DNA of 64,000 nt from Thamnidium elegans. Its lineage: Eukaryota; Mucoromycota; Mucoromycetes; Mucorales; Mucoraceae. The notes beneath the pieces were generated by a model. The model did not search any database. It was not told where the DNA came from and was given only the letters and a program-made list of their open reading frames with translations. The stretch lies in the NCBI GenBank assembly GCA_025201345.1, contig JAIXMG010000023.1:310001-374000 (forward strand). Reading direction: 5' to 3'. Positions 44,604 to 56,473 of the stretch are shown here, in pieces; the first letter of the stretch is position 1, and every line of letters starts with the position of its first letter. Made by a program: the position numbers and the translations under genes.

Positions 44604-47600
44604 ATGATATTTTGCTCTTGCTTATTATTACTATTGTTTAATATTGTTCAAGCTTCTTATGTTACACATCCAAATATTAACTTTGATCCTCTTCAACAAA
44701 TCGGTATATCAGGATCATACAATGGTATATCCTTGTATAAAGATACAGCCCAATTAACTACACTTAAACAATCTACGTCGTCTGTTATTTCGCTATCAAA
44801 TGATACATTACAACTATTGGCGTCATCTAATGTGAACGGTGTCATTTATGATACTTGTATATTCAATAACAATATGCTAGTATTTGGTGGAAACTTTACA
44901 ACCTTAAACAACAAGAATATAAACAATATTGCTTCGATTGATTTAACCACAAAAGAATTAAAGCCTTTATTAAATGGTTTAGATGGACCAGTGAATACAG
45001 TTTATTGTGACACCAATGCCATTTACGTTGGTGGTTCATTTATTGCACCAAGTACACCAGATATGATTAGTTACTCAAAGTCACTATCTCAATTTGGAGG
45101 TAGTGTAGCATTATGGAAAGATAATAAATGGAACGGGTTACCCTGGAAAGGTTTAAACGGACCTGTTTATTCGATTATAAAAAACAAAGAACAGATCATT
45201 TTTGGCGGTAAATTTGACACGACTACGGATGGTCAAACATTTTATGCACCTGCAAGTCAACCTATTAGTTTACCTGCAACTGTAAGTTTTCATTAAAGAC
45301 CTTAATTAAATCCCCTCTAACTTGACGATAATTTACATTTTAGGGTGTCACAGCTACCTCTGGTGCGAACCCTTCCGCTATCCTTTGTGCTTCCTCCTCA
45401 TGGTTATTAGATGAAGGCGTTAAAGGCACTTGGCAAACAAGTTTTATCACGTATAATGTAAACCCGTCACTTGTCAGAATCCAAAATTCGAAAGTAGAAA
45501 ATCGCCAAACAAAAGAATTCTCGCAAGTATTAATTTTTTAAGGAGTGTATAAAAAAAAAACCTACATATTAACTCTTCCAATTTAGTATTCGATCATTAA
45601 CAAACGCGACACTTAATTTTTCTTTGGCATATTTAGACCCTGTTACAGGAATTGCAAAGACCTGTAAGGACAATTGTACTTTATCGAACGATCCTTCAGT
45701 TACATATCAGGACTTTAGAATTTTAAACACCTTTATGACCTCCGGTATAGCCATTGATATTAAATCATGGTATGGTGTTGGCGGTGGATTATCTTTTGTT
45801 CAAGTATTTCAATCTGAGATATTTACTTACGCAGTGGATCAAAACGTAGCTAATGCCTGTACAGCAAATTTCAATCGATTAAATGCAACTACAACCGGAA
45901 CTTGGATACCTGTTTCCGCATCGAGTTCACCTTATTTATCTCATAAAATTACTGGATCCAGTGATACCTCTTCCGTTACTTTATATCCCAACATTGCTGA
46001 ACCTGGAATTTACGAGTTACTGGTTTATACACCTGTATGCGAATCATCAAATTGCGCTGAGCGTACTGATGTAAACGTTATCATCTCAAATTCTCCAACC
46101 ACGAACACCTCAACTGTAACAATGAGTCAAAGATACCCTGGAAGTCGATCAATTTATACTGGTTATTTCGATTATTCTTCTACTTTTGAACCATCTATTA
46201 TATTAACTAGAGGTAAAAACGCTACGACATCCGGTACTTCTTATTTGGTAGCTTTTGCTGTTCAATTAGTCAAAAGTTCTTCTGATTATACGTTATCTAG
46301 CCTTTTACAATACAACCCTACTCAAACTAACATCTCTTCCACAAATCTTGCTTGGAAAGCATTACCAGACACTGTACCTTACAACTCTATTGTTAAAACA
46401 ATGCAATTATCCAGTAATGGTGACATGTATATCGGTGGCACCTTTTCAGGTATTGATAAAACCAACAAGAGATATAACAATATTATTCGATACGATTCAG
46501 CAGCAAAACAATTAAAACCATTAACTGGTTATGGATTAAACGGTGCCGTAAATTCTATAGATGTTACACCCACGGAGGTTTTTGTTGGTGGAAACTTTAC
46601 TGCACTTTCCAATACTACATCTTCGAACGTAAAAGATTTGACATATGTTGCAAGATACGATATTAAAAAGGAAACATGGAGTGCATTAAATGCAGGTGTC
46701 AATGGCCCTGTCAAATCAATTCACGCGCTATCCAATTCAATTCTTGTGTCGGGTGGTTTTAATCAACTTGTAAAATCAAATACCGATACTTATCCTACAG
46801 CAGCGTCTGGTAACGCTTGGTGGGACTCTCAAAAAAATCAATGGACTGTCGATAGTACCGTACCTTTTCTTTCCGGTAACGTATACAGTGCATTAACTCA
46901 TAATAAAGAAAATTATTTTACTGGTAACATCACAGCCGCTCAACGTTATCAATCAAACGGCATTTCTTTTATGACGTCAATGAACACCTTCAGCTTTCCT
47001 TCGTTCTATCCTGACAGTACTCAAGCTTCAATGACTGTAAGTGCAGGCGTTTTATTCGATGGCAACAGTGGTGTATCGGAATCCAATATAGTACAAAACA
47101 CAACCAGTACCACCATTTTTGGAGGTGTTTTCAGTTTACCCAACAATATTAAAAATATTGCCCTTTATCATAACAACAACAATACCTGGAGTGGGTTGCA
47201 AGGTGCTGATTGGACTGGCCAAATTAGTACAATGACTGTCAATAACGATTTACTTTATGTTGGTGGTAGATTCAAGGGTTCTATTAGTAACAATTTCGCC
47301 GTATTTAGTTTATCCAACAAATCATTATCTCTCAATCCAAACGTCCAAAGTAAGTAATATATATATGTATAAGTACATATATATTTAAAAATCATTGTGT
47401 TTATTTTGTAGCTAGTGACGGATCGCCTGCTAGCGTAAATGTTATTCGACACATACCAACCCAAAATTCAATGATTGTCGGTGGTCATTTTGGTACTGTT
47501 GGATCATTACCCTGCTCTTCTATTTGTGCTTTAAATACTGGAAATATGCAATGGAACAATTTAGGTTCTGGTCTTATTGGTGAAGTCTATGATTTTCTTT

Positions 47601-50600
47601 TAATTGACGTTAGTATATCTCTTATATATATATATATATAACATGTTCTGATATAAAAAATATTCTTTTAGGAGAAACTTGTTACGACAGGTAATTTATC
47701 ATTAAACGATTCACCTATTCATATTGCCCAATTCGACTTTAAAAAGAACACCTGGGGTCCATTTGATACAGCCAACCTTCCTGGTCCCTCTCGTGCATTA
47801 TCTTATGATAACTTGACAAACCATCTTTACATATCTGGAGAGTAAGTACAATCCCCCCCCCCTCCTCCCTTTTTTTTTCTTTGTATCATAAACTAACAAA
47901 ATTATTTATTAGAACCGACAAGACTTCTAATGCTTACCTTCGTATCTGGGACGGTCATCAATTTAATTTACCAGCAGTTGAATTAGGGCCCGGGAGTGTC
48001 ATTTCTAAAATGACCATGCTCCCTGCAACTAACGATACATCTAAACAAAACGTGTTGTTAGCCACAGGTTTTATAAACCTGGGTGAACTCGGTAATGTGA
48101 GTGCTGCATTCTACGATGGTCAAGCCTGGATTCCTTATTTGGTAACATCCGGTGCCAACGGTGACAGCGTTGCATCCTTAAGCAGTTTATTCTTTTTAGA
48201 TCAACCTTATATTGCTACCGTAATCAAAAGTAAGTTCCCCCCCCCCCCTATTTTTTCCTCCCTCCCTAAACAAGTATAATTTTTACTAACTTTTTTTTCG
48301 ATTGCAACAGAGTATTTAGCTACACCACTTGTTATTCTCGTAGCTATTGCAGTATCTTTAGGTATCGTATTTTTAATTGTCTTGGGCGCTATGATAATCA
48401 TCTCTGTCAAACGTAAGCGAGATGCCAAGGTGAACCCCCAATCCAGCCCCTCCGCGTACTACGGAAAGTCACCTCGTACGCCTCAATCCTTATTAACCAT
48501 GTTAAAAGAGACTTCCCCGGACGATAAAAACAGTGACGATGATGATTTAGATACCAACAACCACAGCATCGAAAAGATGCGAAATTTAGAGCCAGGAACG
48601 CAACAATTTTATAATATGTCCAAATCAATTAGTACAGACCATCTTCACGAACAGCCCTTGACTCCATTTAACGGCGCTGCTGCCATGACTACTGCCAGAG
48701 CTGCTCCTGCTCCTCCTACTGCTCATTCTAGATCTATCTCCAGCCAAAATGCATTGTATAACATGCCTCATGCTCCTGCTGCTGCCGCTATTGTCGGTGT
48801 AGGTGCTATGGCCGCTGGTGCTGCTCGTCCTGAATCATACACAAGACCTATTAGTGAATACCAACGTGACACAGACTCCTTCTATAACAATAATTATGCC
48901 GTGAATTATAACAGAGAGATGGCTGAGGTACCTGGTCGTCAAAGTCCCTATAACCCCTTTAGAAATTCTGAAATAGGTGTTGCGCTTGGTGGTGGTGCTG
49001 CTGCTGCTGGTGGCACTGGACTTGCTCATGCTGCTAGTGCATTCTCCAATGAAAACAACAGAAACATAACACCTAACAATACTGGCTATAATAATACCAA
49101 TGATTCCGCTCAACCTATTGGTGAAGCTGCTTCTTATACAGGTGGCTCATCTTCAACGGGTATGAACGGTGTTGCAATGGCTGGTGCTGCAGTTGCCGGT
49201 GCTGGAATTGCTAGTGCTTTCACAAACAATAATAACCGAAACATAAATCCCAACAACGGCGGTTATAACCCTGCTCAACATACGGGAGAAGCTGTTTCTT
49301 ATAGTAATATTCCTGTTACTGGCAGTGCTAGTGCAGGTGCTGTTTTAGCTTCTGGTACTCGAGGTATGCCATCTAATAGCTCACCTTATAAACAAGAAGA
49401 GCATACTACATCATATGGTAACGTACCCCCTCCTACCCCCTCTCATTTCACCGTAGGATCACCCGGTGCAGTAAGATGGACAACCGCTCCCGTAGAACAA
49501 GCTAGCTATGCTGTTGTTGATCACATGTCTATGGTAGGTCACTCTGACGGATCTTCTTTGCTTGACCCTATCAGTGGACCTCAAGCTACCAGATCAATGA
49601 ACAACAACACTGCTGCAGAAAATGTAAGATGGACTAACGCACCTAGTAGCCAAAACGCTCTTGCCACTGCTGTTATTTCCACTGCCGCACCTACCATTGC
49701 AGTACATGCATCAGAAGACAGCGAATACCATTCTCAACAGGACTACCAAAACTCTAGCTCCCCTTCCTTCATTCCAAACCGTAATACAAACGATAGTGCG
49801 CTTGCCTCTAACGTTCAATGGACTCACCAAAATGCGAATGCTGCATTAGGTGTTGCCAAGATAGAACCTGATACCCGCGACTCTGCTTATCATGACCACG
49901 GTAGCTTCTACTCACCTGTGCCAACCAACGTTGGATCTACTTCTAACCACAGTTTATTAAATACCACTTTGGACACTACAACCGAAGGATTCTCTAGCGA
50001 CCCAGACTTTGCTCGTTGGACCACAGCTCCCGCAGCGAATGTCAGTACTGCAAAGATTGAGCCTGTTGAGCCCGTAGACAATAGATCAGCAACCAGTCTT
50101 GGAAGGCCTCAATACCAAGCCTCTCTTTCCGTCCCAGAGTGGCCTCAAGATGAATACGAAGAAGAAGAACATTCACTTAACGTACCTCAAGACCGCCTTA
50201 CGGATCTTCCATCCGATCTTTCCTTTAGTGACGATGTCAACACAAACGTAATGCATAAAAACGCATTCCGACTTTCTGATGCTGGTTCATTACCTCCTAT
50301 CGATACCAGTATGTTCTCCAAGAATGTTCCGATCGGTATTAGCTCGCCGGAGGAATTAATGAGCCCTGATTCTGCTGTACGTTGGAAGAATGCAAACGTA
50401 GCTTCACCTATTGAAACTGCTTATGCACCTAAAATTCATGCTCCTGCTACTGCTACTGTAACCAGAAGATCTACAGACGAAGAGAAACCGGATGCGTTTG
50501 AAGATTATTATAATCCCAAACCTCAAGCAGCTGTAACAGGCCCCAGTTCAGCTACCGCTAGTAAGAGCAAGTACAAACCTGTAGCCAACACACAGAAGAC

Positions 50601-51247
50601 AGACTCGCCTGTTAAAGAACCTATTGGTAGAAAATCTGAAACGATTGACGATGCAATTGCTAAACGCGATTTAAACGCATTGAGTATGATTATCCAAGGC
50701 GAAGAAGAAGAACCTTCTAATCCCTTTTATAACACTACACCTATTCCTACCAACCCACGCAAAGAACCCTTGGTAGTAGCAGCAGCGGCAGGTGCAGGTG
50801 CTATGGATGGTCGTGCCTCTTCCAAGCGTATGGTCGAAGAATATATTTCGTCTCGTAATAACAAGCCAGTGGATGATACCAAAGATAAGAAATCCAAGTA
50901 CAGAAGCGACTTTAAATCTGTCATGGCAACTGCTGTTTTAAATAACACAAAATTCCCTGTTGCTACAGAAGACAATCCTCACTTGTATTATGCTAAATTT
51001 GATTTCAGTGCTCGTGAACATGGTGAGCTTGGATTTGAAAAGGCTAACCCCATCATTGTAGTAGACTCAAGTGATGATATTTGGTGGATGGGTTATAAAG
51101 CCGACAGTAAGTTTATTTTATTTTATTTTTTTTTAAAAAAAAGAAATAGTTTATTAACATATATTTCATAAAATAGAATCTGATGGATCCTATATCCAAG
51201 GTGTGTTCCCAAGTAATTATGTTGAAATTGCAACTGATTTACGATAA
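44604..51247 (+). CDS. RAX2: Rax2-like polarity protein with a large cytoplasmic tail ending in an SH3 domain
   Basis: Type I membrane protein of 2056 aa from eight exons: 44604-45281, 45344-45522, 45587-47349, 47412-47608, 47672-47841, 47913-48229, 48311-51106, 51177-51247. Signal peptide (MIFCSCLLLLLFNIVQAS), then an extracellular propeller-like region of about 1080 residues with repeated YVGGxF motifs (AIYVGGSFIA, MYIGGTFSGI, EVFVGGNFTAL, LLYVGGRFKG), typical of the landmark protein Rax2, which marks sites of polarised growth. One transmembrane helix near residues 1105-1130 (LVILVAIAVSLGIVFLIVLG) is followed by a roughly 900-residue Ala/Asn/Ser-rich tail and a C-terminal SH3 domain (YYAKFDFSAREHGELGF, DIWWMGYK, IQGVFPSNYVEI). 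Intron 2 needs a GC-AG border. Budding-yeast Rax2 has only a short tail. Confidence 0.9.
49039..49300 (+). repeat. Internal duplication in the Rax2 tail
   Basis: Two protein segments, AFSNENNRNITPNNTGYN with GEAASY and AFTNNNNRNINPNNGGYN with GEAVSY, lie about 58 residues apart. Confidence 0.8.
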
Positions 51248-51548
51248 AAAAAAAAGTAGTAATTACCCTGTAACTTCTTACCTCTCTCCCTCCTTTCTCC
51301 CTTTCATTTAACCTTTATATATAATATTTACATATCCCAAAACCTTTTAATTTATTCATTTTCCATATACAACGTAATTTTCTTATTTTCAAGTACGAAT
51401 ACTTCCCCTTCTACAATATATATATATATATATATTCTAAATTTCCCAACTAAAAAAAAAAAAAAAAAAAAATAGACTTTGCACCAATAAATATATATAT
51501 ATATATGGTAGCTTTCTTTTTTTAATTGTAACGATATATTAAATATGT

Positions 51549-52580
51549 TTATGCGTTTAATCTTGACATGAGATGTTCCGTGTTTTGTCTGATAACACCA
51601 TCTAATACTTTATGAATCTGCATACAACCTTCAGTTGCTAATTCTGTAACACTAGCAAGCTTATCAACATGAAGTCTAGATTCCATCTATTACAAAAAAA
51701 AAAGAAAAAGAAAAAGGTAACCATAAATATCAAACTCTTTTAATACTCTCTATCTTTTCTCTCTTACCTCCAATAAGGTGACTTTTCCAGTTCTAGGTAA
51801 TATTGCGACAGTTAATTCAGGTGTATCAGCAGACTCTTCCAAATTATTTAAATCCAAAACAGGTTCTTTATCGATACAACCAGCAGAACAAGCACACACA
51901 TAATCCAACATGGGAATACCGGCGTCAACTAAAGCCATAGTTGCAGCGTTGATACAACTCTGCAGTAATCCACCATCGTTTTGAAAGATTTGAAGGTAAA
52001 TATCAATTTGTGTCTTTGGGAATTGAGATGTCAAAATAACTGGTTCAAATGTTTGACGAATAAAAGCTGCTACTTCAAGTGATCGCCTATATAAAAAAAA
52101 GTTAGAACCCTGTGCCTTTTTAAAATATTATATCGACTCTATTTACTTGTCATTCTTTGATCTCTTTTTACGTTCACTGGAACTGAAAGGGGCAACATTA
52201 AACTCAACGTTAATAAGAGAACGATCAGCCAAAGCTTGCATACGATGACGAACCTTTTTTTTTTTTTTAAAAAAAAAGACAAATATTTTCGTTTAGTAAT
52301 TAAGCACCACACTATAATAAGTCCTATATATATATATATTACCTCTCTGGGACCATATACAGCTGCAAGACACTTGGTATTACCTTGTTCAATGTAAGCC
52401 GATCCATCAGCTTGACTGAAAACTGAAGTCTTTGCTGTAATTTTTCTCAGTTCATTGGCACGACGACCATCAACACGTAAACCTTCGGGGGTAATTAATT
52501 CTAAACGAGACTAAATAAATAACGTTAAACATAACGGAATAACATGTGTTATGTCTTTTTGAATTCAGACGCTTTACCAT
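51549..52580 (-). CDS. SKI6: Exosome complex subunit Rrp41/Ski6
   Basis: RNase PH-like ring subunit of the RNA exosome (3'-5' decay and processing). Coding exons: 52578-52580 (ATG only), 52343-52510, 52147-52253, 51768-52086, 51549-51686, for 244 aa. Spliced N-terminus reads MSRLELITPEGLRVDGRRAN, matching the family start. Further motifs: GSAYIEQGNTKCLAAVYGPREVRHR, INVEFNVAPFSS, LEVAAFIRQTFEPVIL, IDIYLQIFQNDGGLLQSCIN and LDYVCACSAG. The ATG followed directly by GTAAAG and an acceptor before TCTCGT makes the first coding exon only the initiator codon. Intron 2 holds a T-then-A block at 52255-52277. Confidence 0.93.
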
Positions 52581-54060
52581 GATTGCTTTTAGGTAAGAAA
52601 GTAGATCTTGTAAACTTTTTTTTTTCTTTTATAAAACAAGTCACTTGGGGCGGAAAGTGAATAAAATGATTAAATATCTGTTTTCATGTAGAACTTGCGG
52701 TTGGGAAGTTTGCATAGCGAGAGTTTTCTCCTATAGGCTTACAATGTTAAACATATGGACAACAACAATTAAAAAGGAACACTTACAGTTTTACAAATAT
52801 GCATCTTATTCGTGTTTTTATTTTATTTTTAAAATGTCTAAAACTCGAAATTAACCGCGCCAACATCACTATCAATATCTCATACCAGCGGTTGTATTCA
52901 TACACCGAAAACACATTCGACAATTGACAATATAATTAGAACGAGCCCATACGCTGAATTACTTTTTTGTTTAAGCGCAATTAATGTTGTTAAATATATC
53001 TTGGCGCTCGAAGCCCTATCTATCACAATTGTTGGTTGGATATATCCTTGTAAAACAGAATGAAGTGTTACCCCATCAGTAACATAAATAATCACTATCT
53101 CCATTATGTTCTTATCCCTTTTCACTCAAGTAAATAAATGTTGTGTTTGGCTTTTTTTTTTTTTTTTTTGAGTACATAGGTTAAGCCGCGATCTTTGTTT
53201 GTTTGTTTATTTAACCGCCGTGATAAGTATGTTTTAGCGATCGGCCAATCGGTGGGAATTGGGTTTTATATTTATTTGCGAAAAAAAAAGTTTTTTCTTT
53301 TATTATGATTACGAAGATTCAAATAAACTGAGCGATTATTTTTCTTTTTACCTACTTATTCTTTCAATTCTTTAACAGTAGTAATAGAATGGAATAAAGA
53401 CGAGTACCATCAGATAGTCGATTTTAATTAAAATCCCAAATCTGATAACTGGGTAAAACGGGGGGTTTTGTATTACAAATACGCGGAACTTATACGTCAT
53501 TGTCCAAAGTAATATGTTAATCCACCAATTGGGATAACACAAAAGACGTGAATATAATTAAATTGAATCATCAATTCATCATGGGCAAATAATCAGGTTA
53601 TTCTCTTCTACTCTTTCAACTACGTGCCAAGTCTCCGTTTAAATAGAATAAAAAGAAATGTCCATGTTTTTTTTTCTTCTCAAAACAAAAGACGATCGAA
53701 TTTATTAGGACTAGTACATTTTTCTTTCTTTTCCTCTTTATGTCTCAACGTAAAAAGACCAGTTCTTTTAAGCGGATACATTTTTTAATTTTAAATACTA
53801 AAAAAGTAACACAGGCTTTTTTTTTTTTTTTGCGATAATAGCAATTTACCTGAATCCGACAGTTTGTGTGGCTAAAGATCTTCGGCTCTATTACACAAAA
53901 GAATACGATTACACAAAGCGATTCTTTATTGTTAAAGAAGGCGAGGAGAGAACCAGTGATGGTTCCGGGAAGGTCCAAACAGGCTTTTTTTTTGATGCAT
54001 CCGGGTGATTTTAGTATTAGCTATACATAGTCGGGGAAAGGGGAGGTGAATTGAAACATA
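52581..54060. other. 1.5-kb intergenic region
   Basis: Between divergent Rrp41 (-) and the GT32-like gene (+). A minus-strand frame at 52898-53125 is hydrophobic but matches nothing known to me. T runs near 53151-53169 and 53816-53832. No RNA gene seen. Confidence 0.4.
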
Positions 54061-54079
54061 ATGAATTGTTTTAAAAAAA

Positions 54080-54130
54080 TCTTTTTCTCTTTTTCTCTTT
54101 TTCTCTTTTTCTCTTTTTCTCTTTCTTTTT
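54080..54130. repeat. (CTCTTT)n-type hexanucleotide repeat in the leader
   Basis: Repeats of TTTTTCTC immediately upstream of the GT32-like start codon; if translated they would give a Phe/Ser run, a reason to prefer the downstream ATG. Confidence 0.85.
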
Positions 54131-54144
54131 CTTCTTCTTTAAAA

Positions 54145-55338
54145 ATGGGCATATTTTCGAATTTATTAGGTTCAAAAAAAGCCTATACAAGGTTACCAAG
54201 TCCAACAACTTTTATAAGACCAAAGCGTTGGCGAGCAATAACTATTCTTAAATACTCAATATTTATCATCACAATTATTATCATCACTTTCTTTGCTATT
54301 TGTCAACTTCAATTGAACGTAAGAGTCTATTTGCGTAATTGGATTTCTCATGCAGATGATGCCTATTATAAACCTCTTGCTGGATGCTTTGATAATTTAC
54401 CAGAGAATAGTCCTTACTTGAATGGTGTAAACCAATATACATATGATGTTGCTCCAGGTATTAGTTTAATGGAAGATTATGATTGTTATGATTTTGCTGC
54501 TACCATAAAAGCAAAACCTTATCTAGAACACCCTATTTCAAAAGAAAAGACTGTATATCATGCTTACTGGCGTTCAGATTTAGCCCCCGTGGGTCCTAAA
54601 CAATTAGCTACATTAAGGTCTTTCTTTGCTACTCAAAACCCTAATAATACTGTACTCTATCTCTGGTCAAATGGTGATTTATCTTTATCTCCTGTTATTC
54701 AAGAAATTAAAACCCATGTAGGCGATAGATTGGTAACAAAGGTATATGTTCCTCATGAGTTAGCAAAAGGTTCTCCAATGGAATCTTCTCCTCACTTGGA
54801 TTTTAAAGATGATAGTGGTTATTTAGATGGTGATTTAATTCGACTTTTAGCAATCTATCGGTATGGTGGTATGTGGTTTGATATGGATTCTTTATTCATA
54901 AGAGATATGGCTCCCCTTTTAGAGCATGAATGGTTATCTCAGTGGGATTGCTTTTTACCAAATGGATTTCCTTTTAACGGTGCTTTTATGCGGTTCCATC
55001 GTAAGTCACCTTACCTGTGTGAAATGCTTTCGGAATTAGCTTCTGGTCCATTACCTCGACCTGATACAATTGATTGGGGAGGATACATGTATTATCGTAT
55101 TTACCGTAGATTATTACACCATGGTGTTCGACCTTGGACGGTATTACCTTGGTGCTTTACTGATTCCATGGTGTGTTCACCCAAAAACTCCATGCCAAAT
55201 GCTTTTATTGATGTCGATTTCGATAAAGAAAGATTATTACAAACCTTTGCTTATCATTGGCACAACCAATGGAAAAAAGAACCTGGCTCCTTATTTAAAT
55301 TTTTAGAAGAAAGACATAAAAACGTGACTGGATGGTAA
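54145..55338 (+). CDS. GT32-like glycosyltransferase (DXD sugar-binding), Golgi type II membrane protein
   Basis: Intronless 397-aa protein starting MGIFSNLLGSKKAYTRLP. Signal anchor near residues 30-55 (ILKYSIFIITIIIITFFAIC). The catalytic domain has TVYHAYWRSDLAP, then TVLYLWSNGDLSL, and the core LDGDLIRLLAIYRYGGMWFD with DMDS, the DXD motif typical of the OCH1/alpha-1,4-glycosyltransferase (Gly_transf_sug) family. NGAFMRFHRKSPYLCEML and AYHWHNQWK near the end are further family features. Expected to transfer hexose in the Golgi; donor and linkage not readable. The in-frame ATG at 54061 would add a Phe/Ser-rich stretch from a hexanucleotide repeat and is disfavoured. Confidence 0.88.
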   Translation: MGIFSNLLGSKKAYTRLPSPTTFIRPKRWRAITILKYSIFIITIIIITFFAICQLQLNVRVYLRNWISHADDAYYKPLAGCFDNLPENSPYLNGVNQYTYDVAPGISLMEDYDCYDFAATIKAKPYLEHPISKEKTVYHAYWRSDLAPVGPKQLATLRSFFATQNPNNTVLYLWSNGDLSLSPVIQEIKTHVGDRLVTKVYVPHELAKGSPMESSPHLDFKDDSGYLDGDLIRLLAIYRYGGMWFDMDSLFIRDMAPLLEHEWLSQWDCFLPNGFPFNGAFMRFHRKSPYLCEMLSELASGPLPRPDTIDWGGYMYYRIYRRLLHHGVRPWTVLPWCFTDSMVCSPKNSMPNAFIDVDFDKERLLQTFAYHWHNQWKKEPGSLFKFLEERHKNVTGW

Positions 55339-56473
55339 AATAATAATACTTAATTTCTCACTTGTTTATACGCCCTTATTTTATATTCCCCACCCCCCCT
55401 TTTTCTTTATAAATATTTAATGCTCTTCATTCCATACACCCCCAAGGATTTTTTTCCCTTTCCTTCTTTGGAATTTTATGTTACATAGTGCCGCTTCCTG
55501 CTTAAAGCTACAAAAGATTCGGGATTCAAGTACCAATATCAATTGACGTTTACTGGATTTTTTTTTCTTAAAAAAAAGCAATAAGCACTACTTGATATCT
55601 AATTGACTTAAGAATATTATATAAACAGGCAGAGAAAGAGCTTTTTTGCATTGCAAATACTTGTTTCAGAATTTAGTGTAACGTTTCTTTGTTTACTTGT
55701 CAGCATTATCTTTGGGATTAATTGTTATTATGCCTATTTGGTATATCAACCATTCTTATCAAAAAAAAAAAAAGAAAAAAGAAAAAAGATATGGCTATTC
55801 TCTATAATCTATCGCTTCCCTGTTGCATTACTTTATTAAAAATGCGAATAAAATATAAATTCCTTTTTTCTGTTGATACGCTACCCGACTTTCACGTCCC
55901 AAGACCCAGTCCCCCTTTTTTTTTACCAAAAGGTTTGGCCGACTTTTCCCTTTCTTCCGTAAAATAAGAATACATAAATTATTTTACATATAAAAAAAAG
56001 AAAAAAAAAAAGAAACCATTTTTAAAAAACAGTCTGTTCGTAGCGCTTTTAAATGAAAAAAAGAAACCAGAAACTCCGGTATCCCAAAAGAAGAAAGTGG
56101 CCCCTTCATCAACATGTATAAGCCCGGGAAAGATTCATCAAATAATGTGATTTCAGAACAAAAATATTCTGTCGATGAAGGGGGATTGTGCAACACTAAC
56201 TTTATAAAAAAAACCCAATATACACTTATTGAGTGCAAAATGATTACAAGAAATCTCTGCTACACATGTTAAACAGCTCAAATACTTTAAATATATAAGG
56301 AACGAATATATTATAAAGATAAACTTTTTTTTTTCTGGGAACGGAATTGAGTTCACTCTTGTAATACAATTGTGTACCACACAAGAAGAGGGCACCAAGA
56401 CAGAAAAAGATTTTTTTTTTTTTTTACATCTTCTTTCTCTTTCTCTTTATTCACTTACACTAGTTTCAAAAAT
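55339..56473. other. Intergenic, no gene seen
   Basis: Several short frames on both strands carry only Phe/Lys-rich or unrelated sequence. T/A block near 55557-55578. A pyrimidine-rich stretch at 56410-56460 precedes the P450 start. Confidence 0.4.

Noticed and set aside
52898..53125. 75-codon hydrophobic minus-strand frame
   Set aside because: Plausible composition but no homologue recognised, no splice partners and no supporting context.
54061..54144. Upstream start for the GT32-like gene
   Set aside because: The extension is a hexanucleotide repeat giving Phe/Ser; the ATG at 54145 starts the signal-anchor protein properly.
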